Positions 1 to 13,500 of a DNA stretch of 64,000 nucleotides are shown piece after piece; positions within the stretch are counted from its first letter, which is position 1, and each line of letters begins with the position of its first letter. Source of the DNA: Spirodela intermedia (Eukaryota; Streptophyta; Magnoliopsida; Alismatales; Araceae); assembly GCA_902729315.2 (NCBI GenBank), contig LR746267.1, positions 3,480,386 through 3,544,385 of the forward strand, given 5' to 3'. Made by a program: the position numbers and the translations under genes. The notes beneath the pieces were generated by a model. It saw only the letters and a list, made by a program, of their open reading frames with translations, searched no databases and had not been told where the DNA came from.

Positions 1-150
1 CCTCCCTCCAGCAGCTCTCCTGGTCTGAAGCCTACCACATCTCCACAATTCCATCTCCCCCGCCGGCTTCACCCGGCACCCTCAGGTACTTTATCACAGT
101 GAATAGATAACGATATCGAGAGAGAGAGAGGTAGACAACAGATAACAGGG

Positions 151-191
<41 letters not shown>

Positions 192-1962
192 GAAGGCTGA
201 TAAAGCGCTCGGTTATTCTTGAAGGTGCACCATAGAGGAGTACGCTTCTTCAGTGTCGGAACTGGCTCAGAAGTTAGGAGAGATACTAGCGGAGCACCTG
301 GGATGCAGGAGGTCTTATTTCGAGGAGGTCTGCAGCAGCAGCACCAGCTACCTCCGGCTGAATCGGTACCCGCCATGTCCGGCCCCGTCAAGGGTGCTCG
401 GGATGATCGCCCACACAGACAGCGCCTTCCTCACCATCCTCCACCAGGACAAGGTCGGAGGGCTGCAGCTGAGGAAGGGGGAAAGATGGGTCGCCGTCAA
501 ACCCATCCCTCACTCCCTCGTCGTCAACATCGGAGACTTGCTAGAGGTAATCTCCTAACTCTTCGGATTACACCGTAGTTCTTTTCAATGAGCAAAGCTA
601 AACCAAGAGATTACTATATATACTTATTTTTATATCATCGATGAATTCTGAGTTCACCAGAATAGTCCCACATTAGAAAAATGATAAAATCCAATGCATA
701 AACCGAGAAACATCTCAGCCTATTCCCAATTGTTGGTTGAATCTTCCAGTAATCTAAACAAGGTACAAAAGCGAATATCTACTCATAGATTATATGCATG
801 ATATTTGAACTTTTGGTGTGATAAGCTCAAATGCGGATGTACAGATCAAAGATTGTGTCAGAATATCCCATGCTGCAGAAATATAAACAAATGGCTGTAC
901 TCTATTATTGTAATCATATGACCTAAGAAATAAATAAACTAAAGTTCTCAAATGATTTAACATCTTAGATATTCATGACCTGTGTACTTGTCCGTGTGCT
1001 AGAGCCGATAAAACTTTACTTTCGCATGAGGACCCCCTTTTTCTTGATGTGGTCGTTTCTAAAAAGGGGTTTTAGAAACTTGAAGCATAATCCTCTAAAT
1101 AAGCCCTTTCATAGAAGACAGTTTTCTATGTGATTCAACGTGTCATCAAGAACCTGATTCCCAATTTATGTCATTAAATGTATGAGTCTTCGTCGGCACT
1201 AATTTATTTATCTTAGACTCAATAATGCTGGATATGTGACACAATGTAATCCTCTTCTATTCATGTGGTGGTAGTTTGGCCCGTGAGAGGTGTAGCAGAA
1301 CACTCTTAAGCATTGAAAAATAAACAGATGAAGCCCAATTTTGCAATCAAGTATCTGGGTCTATTTTACTCATGTTCATTATTTTGAACTGGATAATAAT
1401 TTAGCTATCTCCAAAATGGGCTTTTCTGCTACTATTTCCAGAAAGAAATAAAAAAATAAACCGTTTCATTTTGATATACAAACTAGATTTAATTGTAAAC
1501 AATTTGCTTCAAGTTATAAATGAATCCATTTTTCTCGCTACTACTTAGCTCCAAGTTTATAATCATAAGCCAAGATTAAGTGCTGCACATCGATTTAAAA
1601 CTTATATGTATACACATAAACCTAGTTGACTTTGTAGCTAATTGCTTTCAGAGTTGTAGGACTGTCGACCATTTGCATGGCAAGACCTAGCTAACTGGAG
1701 TTATGTCGAATGCCAGGCCTTGAGCAACGTGGAGTTCAGGAGCGTGGAGCACAGAGTCATGGCGAATCGTGAGGTGGAGAGGTTCTCCATGGCCTTCTTC
1801 CTCTGCCCATCTCACGATACGGTGATAGAAAGCGTGAGGAAGCCCTCCGTGTACAGGCCTTTCAGCTTCGGGGAGTTCCAGCACCAGGTCCAGGACGACG
1901 TAAGAACCGAGGGCTACAAGGTCGGGCTGTCCAGGTTCCTCGTGGCGCCCAGGTGCACGTAA
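1..1962 (+). CDS. GA2ox8-like: Gibberellin 2-oxidase, C20-GA (class III, GA2ox8-like), 5' end outside window
   Basis: Fe(II)/2-oxoglutarate dioxygenase that inactivates gibberellins by 2-beta-hydroxylation in the cytosol. The first exons lie left of the window. Visible coding exons are 1-85, 225-546 and 1717-1962. Their junctions are GT-AG and in phase: AG/G makes an Arg codon across intron 1, and intron 2 is phase 0. The first piece carries LQQLSWSEAYHIS, a typical GA2ox segment. Exon 225-546 has YLRLNRYPPCP, the form seen in C20-GA2ox enzymes (C19 enzymes usually have NHYPPCP), then HTDSAFLTILHQD with the iron-binding His and Asp, and NIGDLLE. The last exon gives SVEHRV with the third iron ligand, RFS (2-oxoglutarate Arg-x-Ser), and the C-terminus at TAA 1960-1962. 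Subclass is inferred from these motifs; DOXC membership is certain. Confidence 0.93.
119..184. repeat. (GA)n microsatellites in GA2ox intron
   Basis: Two GA tracts (about 119-130 and 153-185) fill most of the 139-base intron 86-224 of the GA 2-oxidase gene. They produce Ser-Leu repeat reading frames on the opposite strand that are not genes. Confidence 0.9.
547..1716 (+). other. GA2ox last intron (1170 bp)
   Basis: AT-rich phase-0 intron between GAG/gtaatc at 546/547 and tgccag/GCC at 1716/1717. I see no nested gene or recognisable mobile element in it. Confidence 0.85.
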
Positions 1963-2066
1963 ACCCTAGATGGTGAATCTCCCACACTCCTGCGTATGTT
2001 ATGAGATCCTTCCCATTTCTCATTCTTCTGCTTCTTGACCTTACACAGAAGAGAGAGAGCCGGGGG

Positions 2067-2106
<40 letters not shown>

Positions 2107-2170
2107 CAGACAGATATGAAGATGCAAAAAAATGGTACCCGTTTTTCCTTCGTCGAGAGCGAGAGAGACG

Positions 2171-2206
<36 letters not shown>

Positions 2207-2610
2207 TGTGAACGATGTAATCTTAGTCATGTTTCTGTCCTGTCATTGATGAGGGGAAATGACTGACGAGTACAGCTTAACAGTTTTTCTTGCGAGAGAG
2301 AGAGAGAGAGATAGAGAGAGATGTTGAGGGAGAGATTTAAAATGGGTTCGCTGAGTTGGGCCGTAACCTAAAACATTCCGGCCCAATTTTCCACCAGCCC
2401 ATGATCTGCAAGTGGATTCTCTCCAAGCTCGGAACGAGTCTGCCAGCCAATAAAATAGTTCTGCATGATTCTGATATTATTACTTCAATTTTTCAATTTT
2501 TAATCTCTCCAATATAATATCATAAATTAAACGTATATTTTGGCCACCTGCGATGGGTGAGCAACGAAATAATGGGAATAATGGGGAATAGTTTCGCATT
2601 TACCACTGAT

Positions 2611-2642
<32 letters not shown>

Positions 2643-2647
2643 TCGAT
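1963..2647. other. GA2ox 3' flank with GA microsatellites
   Basis: No gene seen. It holds interrupted GA tracts at about 2070-2102, 2156-2193 and 2294-2322, an AT-rich stretch, and a CT tract at about 2611-2638. Confidence 0.7.
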
Positions 2648-3158
<511 letters not shown>

Positions 3159-3251
3159 CGCGGCCGCCACCGGCGACCGCCCCTCCGACGAGGTGGACCG
3201 GGCGGCGCCATGAAATCCCCGAGCTCTCCCTCCTTTACAGGATCGCCGCCG

Positions 3252-3252
3252 G

Positions 3253-3304
<52 letters not shown>
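3252..3304. repeat. (CT)n microsatellite
   Basis: An essentially uninterrupted run of about 26 CT units between GC-rich sequence and the 3.3 kb region. Confidence 0.95.
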
Positions 3305-3306
<2 letters not shown>

Positions 3307-3663
3307 CTTGTGTTCACCTTGAGTCAGCATCGCCCTCGCCCATCTTCCCCATGGAGAGCGTGAAGTAGAGGAGAAGGATCGTCCCCATGCTTGACCTGCG
3401 CAGAACGGAAGGTCTTCAGAGACGAGGGAGGAAGAAGAAGAAGAAGAAGGGAGGTTAAGGGGCCCACATGGGCGCCTAGGGAGAAACTAGGGTTTTCGTG
3501 GGCCCCACTTAATTGATTGAAGCCGATTCGTATATTTATCGTTGCCACAGAGAGATTACTTCTAATGGCGGGCCCCACATTCCCACGCCCCTGTTCGTCC
3601 TGGAGCGGCGGCTGATGCCACGTGGCATATAGACGAACATTAACATAATAGAGAGAGAAGATT

Positions 3664-4252
3664 TTGACTTACAAAGTGGCGAAGAAGACGAGGACACGCC
3701 GCGGGTGGAGCCAAGGGGCGGCGGCACGCCGACCGTGGGTCCGCCGCCCCTGCGACGGCGAGACACTCATAACGGCGGCGCCCACTTGTGGAGCAAGCTC
3801 CACGACAACGAACTTGTCAGAGACCGCCGCCGCTGCAGAGGCGGCGGTGGCGGGAGGCAACGCGGCGCCACCTGCGTGCATGTGGGCCAGCTTAGCCGCA
3901 GTTATTAACCCTCCCTCCAACAGGCCAGGAGAGATCCAGAGAGAGAGAGAATATGATGCGGCGGCCGCCGTCGTGCGGAGGTCAACGGCGAGAAGGGGAA
4001 TCGAAGGGGACTGACCTCTAGTGGCGCCGCCGCCGTCGTCAGGCGCCGTCCTGTCGGCTCTGTGAGAGGGCTTCCTGGAGAGGGTCTTCTGCAGGGGCTT
4101 AAATGGTGGAGGAAGCGGTTGCAGAGAACGGAAGGGACTTTCAGAGAGCCCGGAAACAGAGGATTTGACAGGCTGTTGGATCACTCACCGGCGCTCGAGC
4201 GGCGGCGGCGCCGTTCCCCTCGGAGTCAACGAGCATCGATAGCTCCTCCATA
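3664..4252 (-). CDS. Doubtful GC-rich gene candidate (unrecognised)
   Basis: A GC-rich island in AT-rich surroundings. On the minus strand an ATG near 4247 opens MEELSMLVDSEGNG followed by an Ala-rich run and a good donor (gcgccg/gtgagt, near 4187). Further on, a possible acceptor (cccctgcag) precedes KTLSRKPSHRADRT and a second donor-like gtcagt, and a Pro/Ala-rich frame continues to about 3669. A 171-residue frame without introns also spans 3669-4184. I recognise no domain and cannot join the pieces into one convincing model. It may be a small lineage-specific gene, an untranslated first exon or just GC-rich DNA. Confidence 0.2.
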
Positions 4253-6000
4253 TCCAGAAGATAACCCCCGTCAGGTCTCTGCAAAATCAGAAAGGGAGAG
4301 AGAGAGAGAGAGAGTTGGGCTAAGCTTCAGCGACTTTCTAATGGAACAGTTGTTTTCCCAGGAGGAGGACGATTGCAAGAGAGAGAGAGAGGACAACCTG
4401 GGCTTCCGCCATGTCCGTCTGGTTTTTTCTTGAGGAAGGGGAAGTTCTCTGTAAGGGAGGAAGAAGACGATGACGCCAGACGCTTTCTCGCTCTTCTTCT
4501 TCTTCTTCACCTACTCCATGGAGAAATCGAGGGGAAACCTGCGTCAACCCTCGGATTATTATTTCCAGTCAGGACCCATGGCGGAAGCAAGCTGGGGAAG
4601 AAGAAGATGGAGGGGAGAAGGAAACCCAACCCAAGAAGGAAACGTCACAGACAGCGATTAGAAAGAAAAGGATTTGTCTACTTCTCGGAGGAGACGGAGC
4701 AAGGAGATAGATAGATAGATAGATAGAAAGAGAGATAGAGAGAGAGAGAGAGAGGATTTGTCTCGTTATCGGAGGAGGGGGCACCAATGATCTCCAGAGT
4801 GGGAGAAGAGAGACGGAGAAAGAAGATGGATAGATCGATAGAGAGAGAGAGAGAGAGGAGGGTCTGTGTAGTTATTGGAGAAGAGAGACGGAGGAACAAG
4901 AAGAGAGAGAGAGAGCGATGGAAGGACACGTTGAGAGGGAAGGAGATACCCTCCTTCCACGCCACCGTCGCCGCCGACTGTGCCCACCGATAATCTCGCG
5001 CGGTTCCTTCCCCACCGCCTCGGAATGATTTGAGCGGTGGGGTTGGGTGGGTGCTGCCTAAGAGAGAGAGAGAGAGAGATAGAGAGAGAGAGATGGGCTC
5101 ACGCCATGACTATGCCGGCCACGCCCCTCTTATTAATCCACAGTGCCCCTACTTTTAGAGAGAGAGAGAGAACCTGAGCATCACGCGAAACAATGGAGAG
5201 ATCGTGGGGGTTGACAGAGACCCGCGATCTTCGGCAAGCTTTTCGCTCCTATCTCCGGCCTGGGATGACTGCTCTCCCTCAGAAATCCGCTGTTTCAGAC
5301 GAAGAAGAAGAAGAAAGAGGAAGAGGAAGATGAAGATGAAGAAGAAGAAGAAGAAGAAGAAGAAGAGGACGAAGAGGAAGAAAAAAGAAGATGACGAAGA
5401 ACAGTCGCTGTTTCAGACCGTCATACTGTAAACTAATTGCCGACTTGTGTCAGTCAACCCTTGTAGGTCTCCCCGTGGACTCTCTCTCTCTCTCTCTCTC
5501 TCTCCTCTCTCTTTCTGGGCGGCAGTAATGGCGGCACTAAAAATATGAAAGCAGGAGAGGGGAGGCTCCGAGGAACACATGGACGGGGTAGACCAGAGCA
5601 TGCCCCGGCGCCGGCGGCCGCGGCGGAACCCTAATCCCTAGGGGAATCCGGAGAAGACTAAATCAGGTTAAGAACCGAAGCCCCCTTTATCCCCTCTCTC
5701 TCTCTTTTCTCTCTCTAACGGTCCGTTATCAGCCGTCGAATATCGAAGACGTGCGGGTAATGAATGTGCGTTATTTTCATCGGAAGATGTCAGCCGTCTG
5801 ATTGGAATGAACGGTCGAGATTCGGCGTTATAAAGGTAACTATCAGAAGTCAGAAGTCAACTGGGTGGGCAGGGCCCCCAACTTGCCGTGAATGACGGGA
5901 GTTACTGGTCATCCGCCGCTGTCTGGCCGCATTCATCCACTCTTTTCCCGCCTTCCACGTTCCCTTGCCGCTGCGAATCCGATCCCCTCTCTTGATCTTA
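4253..6000. other. Microsatellite-rich intergenic DNA
   Basis: No supported gene. It contains GA tracts (about 4296-4313, 4735-4756, 4838-4858, 5061-5092, 5157-5170), GATA tracts (4707-4726), a GAA/GAT purine tract (about 5300-5400) and a CT tract (5481-5505). Charged RERERE and KKKK reading frames here come from these repeats. Confidence 0.7.
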
Positions 6001-6260
6001 GGTCAACCCTATCTAACCCTATGGAGAGAGAGAGAAGTGGGAAATGGGCTATCGGGGATCGGCCGTCCAAATAGACCAGCTCTACGTCTCCGATGTTGAT
6101 CAAACGCTGGTCTTAGGTCAACTCCGTGGAGAGAGAGAGAGAGAGAGGAGATAGAGAGAGAAATGGGAAATAGGCTTACATCCTTTGATGTTGTTTAAGG
6201 ATGGCATCGCAGCCGTCCAAGTAGACCAACTCTACGTCTCTGATGTTGACCAAGCGTTGA
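6001..6260. repeat. Imperfect tandem duplication of about 120-140 bp
   Basis: The block ggtcaaccctatctaaccct ... gaaatgggct ... gccgtccaaatagaccagct ... gatgttgatcaaacgctggt (about 6001-6115) recurs at about 6116-6260 with an expanded GA tract and substitutions. No coding potential is seen. Confidence 0.75.
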
Positions 6261-6365
6261 CTTTGTCTCCCTCTTCTGGAGGGAGGCAGTTGTGCCCGTC
6301 CACATGTCAACCTGAAATACCTCCACGTGATACTGATCAGAAGGTAGCTCAGACCTTGTCCGAAT

Positions 6366-6562
6366 GGGCTTCATAATGGGCCTTTCCGGGCCTGGCCCGT
6401 ATACAAACCGATCCATAACGGGCTGTGTATTTCATTAATGGGCCAATATAAATAGTAATGAGGATCAGGTCGACTGTGGAGTTCCCAAAGCCCAGTCGAA
6501 TACCAATGGGCCTTTGTAAGATATTGGCTAAGTAATTGTTCTACAAGTTATTGGGCCGGACA
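6366..6562 (+). promoter_or_regulatory. TGGGCC/TGGGCT box cluster upstream of the NEPRO-like gene
   Basis: TGGGCC or TGGGCT hexamers occur repeatedly within 200 bp (cataatgggcc, ttaatgggcc, accaatgggcc, ttattgggcc, plus ggcccgta in reverse), with a possible TATA-like aatataaatag near 6445. Such site II-type boxes are common upstream of plant ribosome-biogenesis and housekeeping genes, which fits the nucleolar protein downstream. The promoter role is inferred. Confidence 0.5.
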
Positions 6563-6633
6563 TGCCTTTCCTTCCCTTGCCCCTTTCAATGTCGGCCTGA
6601 AAGCACCGGCTTCATTCCCTCCTGTCCATCTAG

Positions 6634-6662
6634 TGCGGCGGCGGCGGCGGCGGCGGCGGCGG
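6634..6662. repeat. (GCG)n trinucleotide run
   Basis: About nine GCG/GGC units, followed at about 6803-6834 by a CT run. They probably lie in the 5' untranslated region or leader intron of the NEPRO-like gene, since its first coding exon begins after an acceptor at 7530. Confidence 0.8.
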
Positions 6663-6799
6663 GGATGGCCCTTGAAGCAGCGGCAAGTGTCGGGGGGTGT
6701 ACGGAGTCAACAGCGTGAGGATTTTTCTCTCTTTTTCTTGTGTTGGGATAATTACATCAAGGGGGCTAGGCGGTGGCTTCCTCCTCTTCTCTCTCTCTT

Positions 6800-6836
<37 letters not shown>

Positions 6837-7540
6837 TTCAGTTCTTTGAATTAGATAGGGTTTTCTATTTCCTTCTTCTTTTCGGGATGTGATCCCTGAG
6901 AGGCTTTTTCTGGTTCGCACACCTATAAGGGAGTAGAATATTGCCTAGTTGCGTCAGGGCATTGCTCTGCCTCTTCAGTGCTCAGATGCTGGTCCTCTTC
7001 CTCTCTCTTGCCACGCTAACTCACTCTTCAATCTCTCTATGCTTGAGGGCTCCTCAAGGGTTGTAATTTGGTGAACAATGGAAAAGAAAATATTTCAACA
7101 AACTACACGAATTTAGTGAGCATGCTTTTTGGATAGATCACTGATATTGTCAAGTTTTCTGATTTGCATTAATGGGGGTGTTGAGTATTCAAAATTGATG
7201 TTATGTTAGTTTCAAATGGCATAAAATTTATGTAGTTTTGCCTTCACTTTAGGATGAAATGTGATTTACAGAAAAAATGTGTTTATGAGTAAATTGAGCT
7301 AGAAAGTTGAGATCAGGGATGCTTGAAATGCATATAACGAGTAATTTAGTGAAGAAAAAAATTCAAAATTGATGTTATGTAGTTTCAAATGGCATAAAAT
7401 GTCTGAGGCCATGAAATTCTAATGATTCATTTTATGCTAGAAAGTACTGTGCTAAGTGAAACTCCTGTTTTACATTGTTAGCTCCTATGTTTTATGTGTA
7501 CAGAACAAATTAATTGCTTTTTTTCTTCAGGAAATGTAAG

Positions 7541-10500
7541 ATGGTGTCAGATGGATGCCCAGGCACTGAAGAGGAAGGGAGGCTGAAAGCCTTTCTCGTC
7601 CACCTTCGCATTGAGGCTAGTATTCTTGACCGGATGGTCTACAAGAATAAGAATCAGCACCGCCGCTGCCACTACTTCCAATCCCTGCTTAAGGTAGCAT
7701 GGTAGCTTTTCCCACTATTTCCAACAGGCAACTTCAGAGCTTGTTGGTGAATTTCCATTTACGTTAATTTAATTTTCAGGTGAGGAGAGATGTTCAACTT
7801 CTATTGTCTGCTAGGCTGGAAGACATCTTGACCTCTACATCCCAAGTCATCCATGGAAGGAACCCTGCTCAAAGGATTTATCTTCTTGAAAGGTAATCTG
7901 GGTCTTTTTCTTTCTGTTGATTTAATTTTTGAGGCATCTATAACTCCTATATTTTTGGTATTTTAGAATCCTTTCACCATAAATATCTTCGCACCTGAGT
8001 AGTTTCATTTCCACTCACATCCATTTCTTTATTCCATGTCATCAAACTTCCTGGCTCTAGGTGTATGAGGCAGTTGCTCACTCCCCCTTTTAGAGTCACT
8101 CCCTTTTTGATATGAGTAAAGAGCGAACAGTGTTTGCCAAAGGCTTGAAGCACATTCACATTAACCTTCTAACACGCCATCTCAAACTGGTGCCTAAATA
8201 CCTGTCATGGTCAACGGACCAAATCTGTCAGACTGGTGCAGTAATATATCTATTTCCCTTTTTTTTATATAGAAGATCCTTGTTAGTAAAGTAAACCCTC
8301 TTTATATCAAGATTCTCAAGCCAACATCTCATTGATACTTCTTCAGTTTCTGTATGACTTGACTCGTCTTTACTGAAACGAATGCAATTTTAGGTGTGGT
8401 TACTGTTAAATAAATCAATTCACATGTTAGTTGTCCATATTTTATCAGTCGTCATTGAAGTTCTCCTAGGAGTATCTGTTGGGCTTAGCTCCCAACGTTA
8501 TAGTCTTTTAAAATAGATCCATTATGCTTTGAGATAAAGGAGTCTCTGTTCCATGAGAATACTTTTATTCACAAGAAGTATCTCATTTGTCTAGATGAGA
8601 TAAAGGAGTCTCCTTTGTCATTTACCTCATGAGATAAAGCATCACTTATATCATACTATAATCTTCAATGTTGTTATGTCTTCTCAACGTCTTCAAAGTC
8701 ATTGTTAGATGGCATCTTATCATTCATTTAGAATCAGAAGGATGGCAACTTTGAATGTTTCCTGACAAATAAATACATTTAGCCTTTTGGAAATGCAAAA
8801 TGATAGGAGCAAGAGACTCTGGTTGCCGATGATACACTTATATGAAAATGGTAGGAGGATTGGAAGGAAAGACAGTCAAAGGTGACGTAATGAGTTATAG
8901 TTATTAATAAGTTGTAATTTCATTGTTATCAATAATGTACATGATAAATCTATTGGATGGACTTTGATATCTTTGATTCTATTTGTGTGAGCACATATGA
9001 GCGACTAATATTAGCATTTCCACCATTGGCCGACTGTAATTTATGTCAAGAAATAATTATAAGGTTTTTTTAATGTTATGTTCATTAGAATGATATTTCA
9101 TGCTAGATGTTTTATTTCTATTCGGTTCATAATTTATACCATTGAGGAAATTTAATGAGTATTTATTTTTTCATTTTTCTTCGAATATACGTACATATTG
9201 TGACATTTATCAGACATTTGATTAGTTATATAGTTTAATTGATTTAAAGTCAGCATAGTCTAATTGGCTTAACTTAAACTATTTGAGCGATTTGTTTATC
9301 CAATTTCAAATGCTAAAACCTGATGAATGGAGAAGGACATCCCAATGTAAATGATCCAGAGAGATGCTTTGGTTCCTCTTTGAGGGTGGTGAGGCTGAAC
9401 AATCATGTTTTTGAAAGCCAGGGTAATGACTGGCCCCTTTTTGAAAATTTCCTAATTCTCTTTTTATATCAACACATGGGAAAAAAATGTCTTTCAAGTG
9501 CTGAAAAGCCTTTTTGTTTAAGAATGGGATATTTTTGGGAAGAAACTCAACAATGAAGAGGAATTCTGTTTCTTAATATTTATGTAAATGGGATGATAGA
9601 GGATTTCGTCGAGTGGAATTATAAAGTTCGCTGTGAAAATTTTGAGCGGCCATGCACAGACTCACCAGCTTTCCTTACATCTAATTTTATATTGACATCA
9701 TCCCACCAGGTGTATGTTAGTTATTATGATGTGTAATTCATTTATAAACGAATATCGTATGGACACCATCACAAATTTCCCGAGTCACATACATTAGGAG
9801 GTGGTTAGGTTTGGTCCTCCTGCGTAGTATTTAAGTATTCGAAATTTATAGCGGATAGACCATGATGGAGGCACATTTATTTCTGTCATAGTGGTTAGAA
9901 TATTTCTGTGAAATTGTTGTTTGATGTATAGTACTTTGATGCTTCAATTCTGCCAAATAAAAAAAAAAGGACAAATGAAACTTTCCTTTATCAATCATTA
10001 TCCCTCTACCTTTACTAGATCCTTGATTTTGCATGATTTTCATGCTGTTGTCACTCCAGACTCAAAAACCGGACACTTAGAGGAACTAATAATTTCCATG
10101 AGCGATTGTTGGGGGTTGCTCGCTTACTATCCCAGGTACCGACTGTCACTAGGTTTTCTTTCATTGGTTTTTGAGATGTTTTCTATTTACTTTGTTCTTC
10201 CCATAGTTCTCTCTCACTTTATTTACATATAAATGCCTATGTTGTGCTGATTGTTTTGCTATAGGTGAGGTAAATGCCAATCTCCTTCTTTGAGCTAATA
10301 AAATAAAACTTTAGCTGATTTCGAGTTATCCTATCGCTATACATCTTTCTTTTATTTTCAATATTGTTCTAATAAAAATCTCATTCCAAGCGTTTTTCAT
10401 TGATGTAAGTTGTCATGCCATTTTTGCTCTTACCAACGATGTATCATGGGCATGGTATTCAACTATTTTGTTGAACCATTTCCGTGATGCTGTTATAACT

Positions 10501-13500
10501 TAATGTGGCTACTCTAAATGAGTCATCCCTTATTTCATTGCTCAATAAAAAGTGATAAAAAAGAAGGAAACGAGAACGAGCTATTCCCATTGGTCATTTT
10601 ATGATTACTGCACATTATCCCCAGATTTGGATCCTCGGGAGCTCCGTGACAGTTTTGCTAGCAGAACCAGAGAAGGTTCTCTTGTTTGTGCCTTTATCAC
10701 TAGATAACTCCTTATTCATCTTACAAGACATGTTTCTGCTGACTTATTCATCCGACTCGGTAAGACTTGTAGAATTTAGATGATAATATACCTCTTATAC
10801 ATGTTATAATTGGTTGAGTTGTTTGGTTAAAGTTTTAAAATCTCGACCATAGATGGTTTAGTTGGATTTTAAACAGAGTTAAGGCATATTTTCTTGTTCA
10901 CTCTCTTTTTAGTACCAGGCTATCCAACCCTGGTGCACGATATTAATATCAAGTTTAACATCAGCATATGGAACTTTTGTTGTTCTCATTTTACCGGAAT
11001 GCATGGATTAATCTGATTCTTATCTTGTCATGTTGATTATGACGAGGATACTGAGATCTATAAGCGTTTGAAAAAAAATTGCTATTGAAATAATTACTTC
11101 TGAACATATATTTTCGTCATTGATTAGCTTTCGTATCGGTTTAACATCAGCACGCTGAACAGATTTTTTATATTGTCGGTTCAGATTAAAAGCACATTAG
11201 GATTGGAAACCATCGAACACTGCAGACCAATCAGTCAGATCATTGAGCATCCAATCTGTCTACAACTAGTTTGATCAAGTGAAACTTTAAGTTCACTAGT
11301 CTCTGGATCTGGATACTTAACTGATACTACATTAGAAGAGAAACGAGAAAGGAAGTTCCTCTTTATCGCAGAGTTTGATTGGTTCCACATTTATCTGTTC
11401 TCTGGTTGTCACTTAAGCTGGACTGTTGAATTTATGGTCTCTAGGATCCTCATCTTCAGATTTTGCAAGTTTCTCTTTATTCTATGCCCATGTGAAACAA
11501 ACACAATGATAAATGTAGGTGCGAAACTTTTCTCCCTAAGAAAGACATATTTGTGAAGTTTTTTGCTTTATTGCACTCCCCTATGACTTTTTGAACCTAA
11601 TGAGACATTACGTAACTATGAGAATCATCATAATGATAATTCCTTCTTTCCCTTTCATTAAATTAGAAGGTGATTTAGTGGTCGCTTTGTGTTGCAGATA
11701 GTCGAAGCAATCCTGAGAGCAGCCACGTATCCTTTATTTTTAATTCACGCCAATATTTTAGTTTACGATCCATTTTACTGCATAATCTAATTGTTGTTAG
11801 AAAATATCTTTCTAATTAAACAGCAGAAAACTTTTCATGCTGCTTATTATGTCCGAGGTACTGGTTTCTGGTTGCCAATGTTGTTTATCTTAAATCTGTA
11901 GGGTAATTTTTTTGATGTCAAATTGATGGCATTATTTTCTCTGCAGTACAAAGGCATCAATTTTGCTCGTGTGCTTGCATGTCATTGTTCAGTGTCATTT
12001 AACCATTGATGTTGAGTTTCTCCTTCTTTGTCCATCAAAAAGTGAGAAGTGTTCAGAGAGCTAACTGTATAATTAGTTAGACTTTCAAATTGCCTTCAAT
12101 AGGGGTTAGTCTACTCATTTGGAAGCCATTTGAATGTTACACGAACATTTTCGCTATCATGTTTTTATCAGGCCATATCGTAGACTGTAAAATACTAATT
12201 GCATTGCTATTAGCTTTTTTTTTTCTTCCGGTTCTCCAAAGATAGTTCAGTGTGCTTCAAAGGGTTTGTCAGTGATGAGTTATGTGCATCCTCTACAATA
12301 TTTTCAGCCAGATATCTTCTCTGCTCGCAAAATCATTCTTCATGGGATTTTCTTTGACAATACTGTCACTGCTCGCACGCCTCCGAGTTCTTGTTCAACA
12401 AGTGAGTGTGGTAGCTGCTTGCTTGAATTTTCATTTATTCTTTTAATTCATTAGAGCAGTAAACCATTACCAAGAATTTGGTTGACTGTGTACCAACCTT
12501 CTGTTTTTTTTTTTTCTGAACTTTTTGGATAGATGTTGGTCGATTGTGTATCAATATTTAAAAAAGTTTCATCTTTATCTCAAGAGAGGCACTCAGTGAA
12601 CCTTACCAAGAATGGAATTGAGGTTTGTCCTGTCCGTGCCCTTTCCCTAGTTTGATGCGGTAATTTCTTCTGTGCATGTTCTCCTTAGAATGTGCATCAA
12701 TTTGGTCTGTGATTCACTTCAGAATATGATACTCCTGTTGTCTCCACTGGAATTTCATTCATTCTTCCTTGACTAATGCAGGCTTTTAGGGAGTATTACC
12801 CACCCAGTGGGCCAATCATCTCCTTGGAGTGTGCATGGGAAGGAGACAAGTTTGTATTGATTGAGAGGGAGCATTTCAATAACAGAGATGAGAAGGATTT
12901 CGGAGTTGCCTCTTTAGAAGCCCCAGATATGCAGTACGAAGTTCTTGGATTTGAAAGTGAAGGTTCATCCATTTTTCAACCTTCTCCTTGTAGAGTCAAT
13001 GTTAGGCATTCTCCATTTCTAAATTGGGCAAAATTGTGTGACTCCAGATGGTTCCTGGGATCATGGAAACTCCCTAATTTATATTACTATCATGTTTCCC
13101 TGTTTATATTTGATATACCCTGATAACCTTACCATTCCAGCATGATTTCTGTTTATTTCTTATGTATCATGAGCCGATTCCTGACCTATTTTGATATAGT
13201 TAGTATAATAATAATAAAAAACGTATACTCGAGTTTTGTGACAGTGTCTTGTTTGGGATTGGATCTTTTCTTGAGAGCTGAACTCTATCTATTTACTTCA
13301 GAGGATGCTGGTGATCGCCAAGACCCAGAGAATATCACAATAAAACCTCTTGGAGAAGTGCCTTGCGAAGTTGATCCCCAAATAGCAGGGATTCCTGTCT
13401 CAACTCCCAAACTGATTAATGATCCAAGCCTGAAAAGAAAGGTGGCCTTTGTTTCGGTGACAAGAACCTCTGAAGAGAGCAAAATCAGACGAGACAAGAA

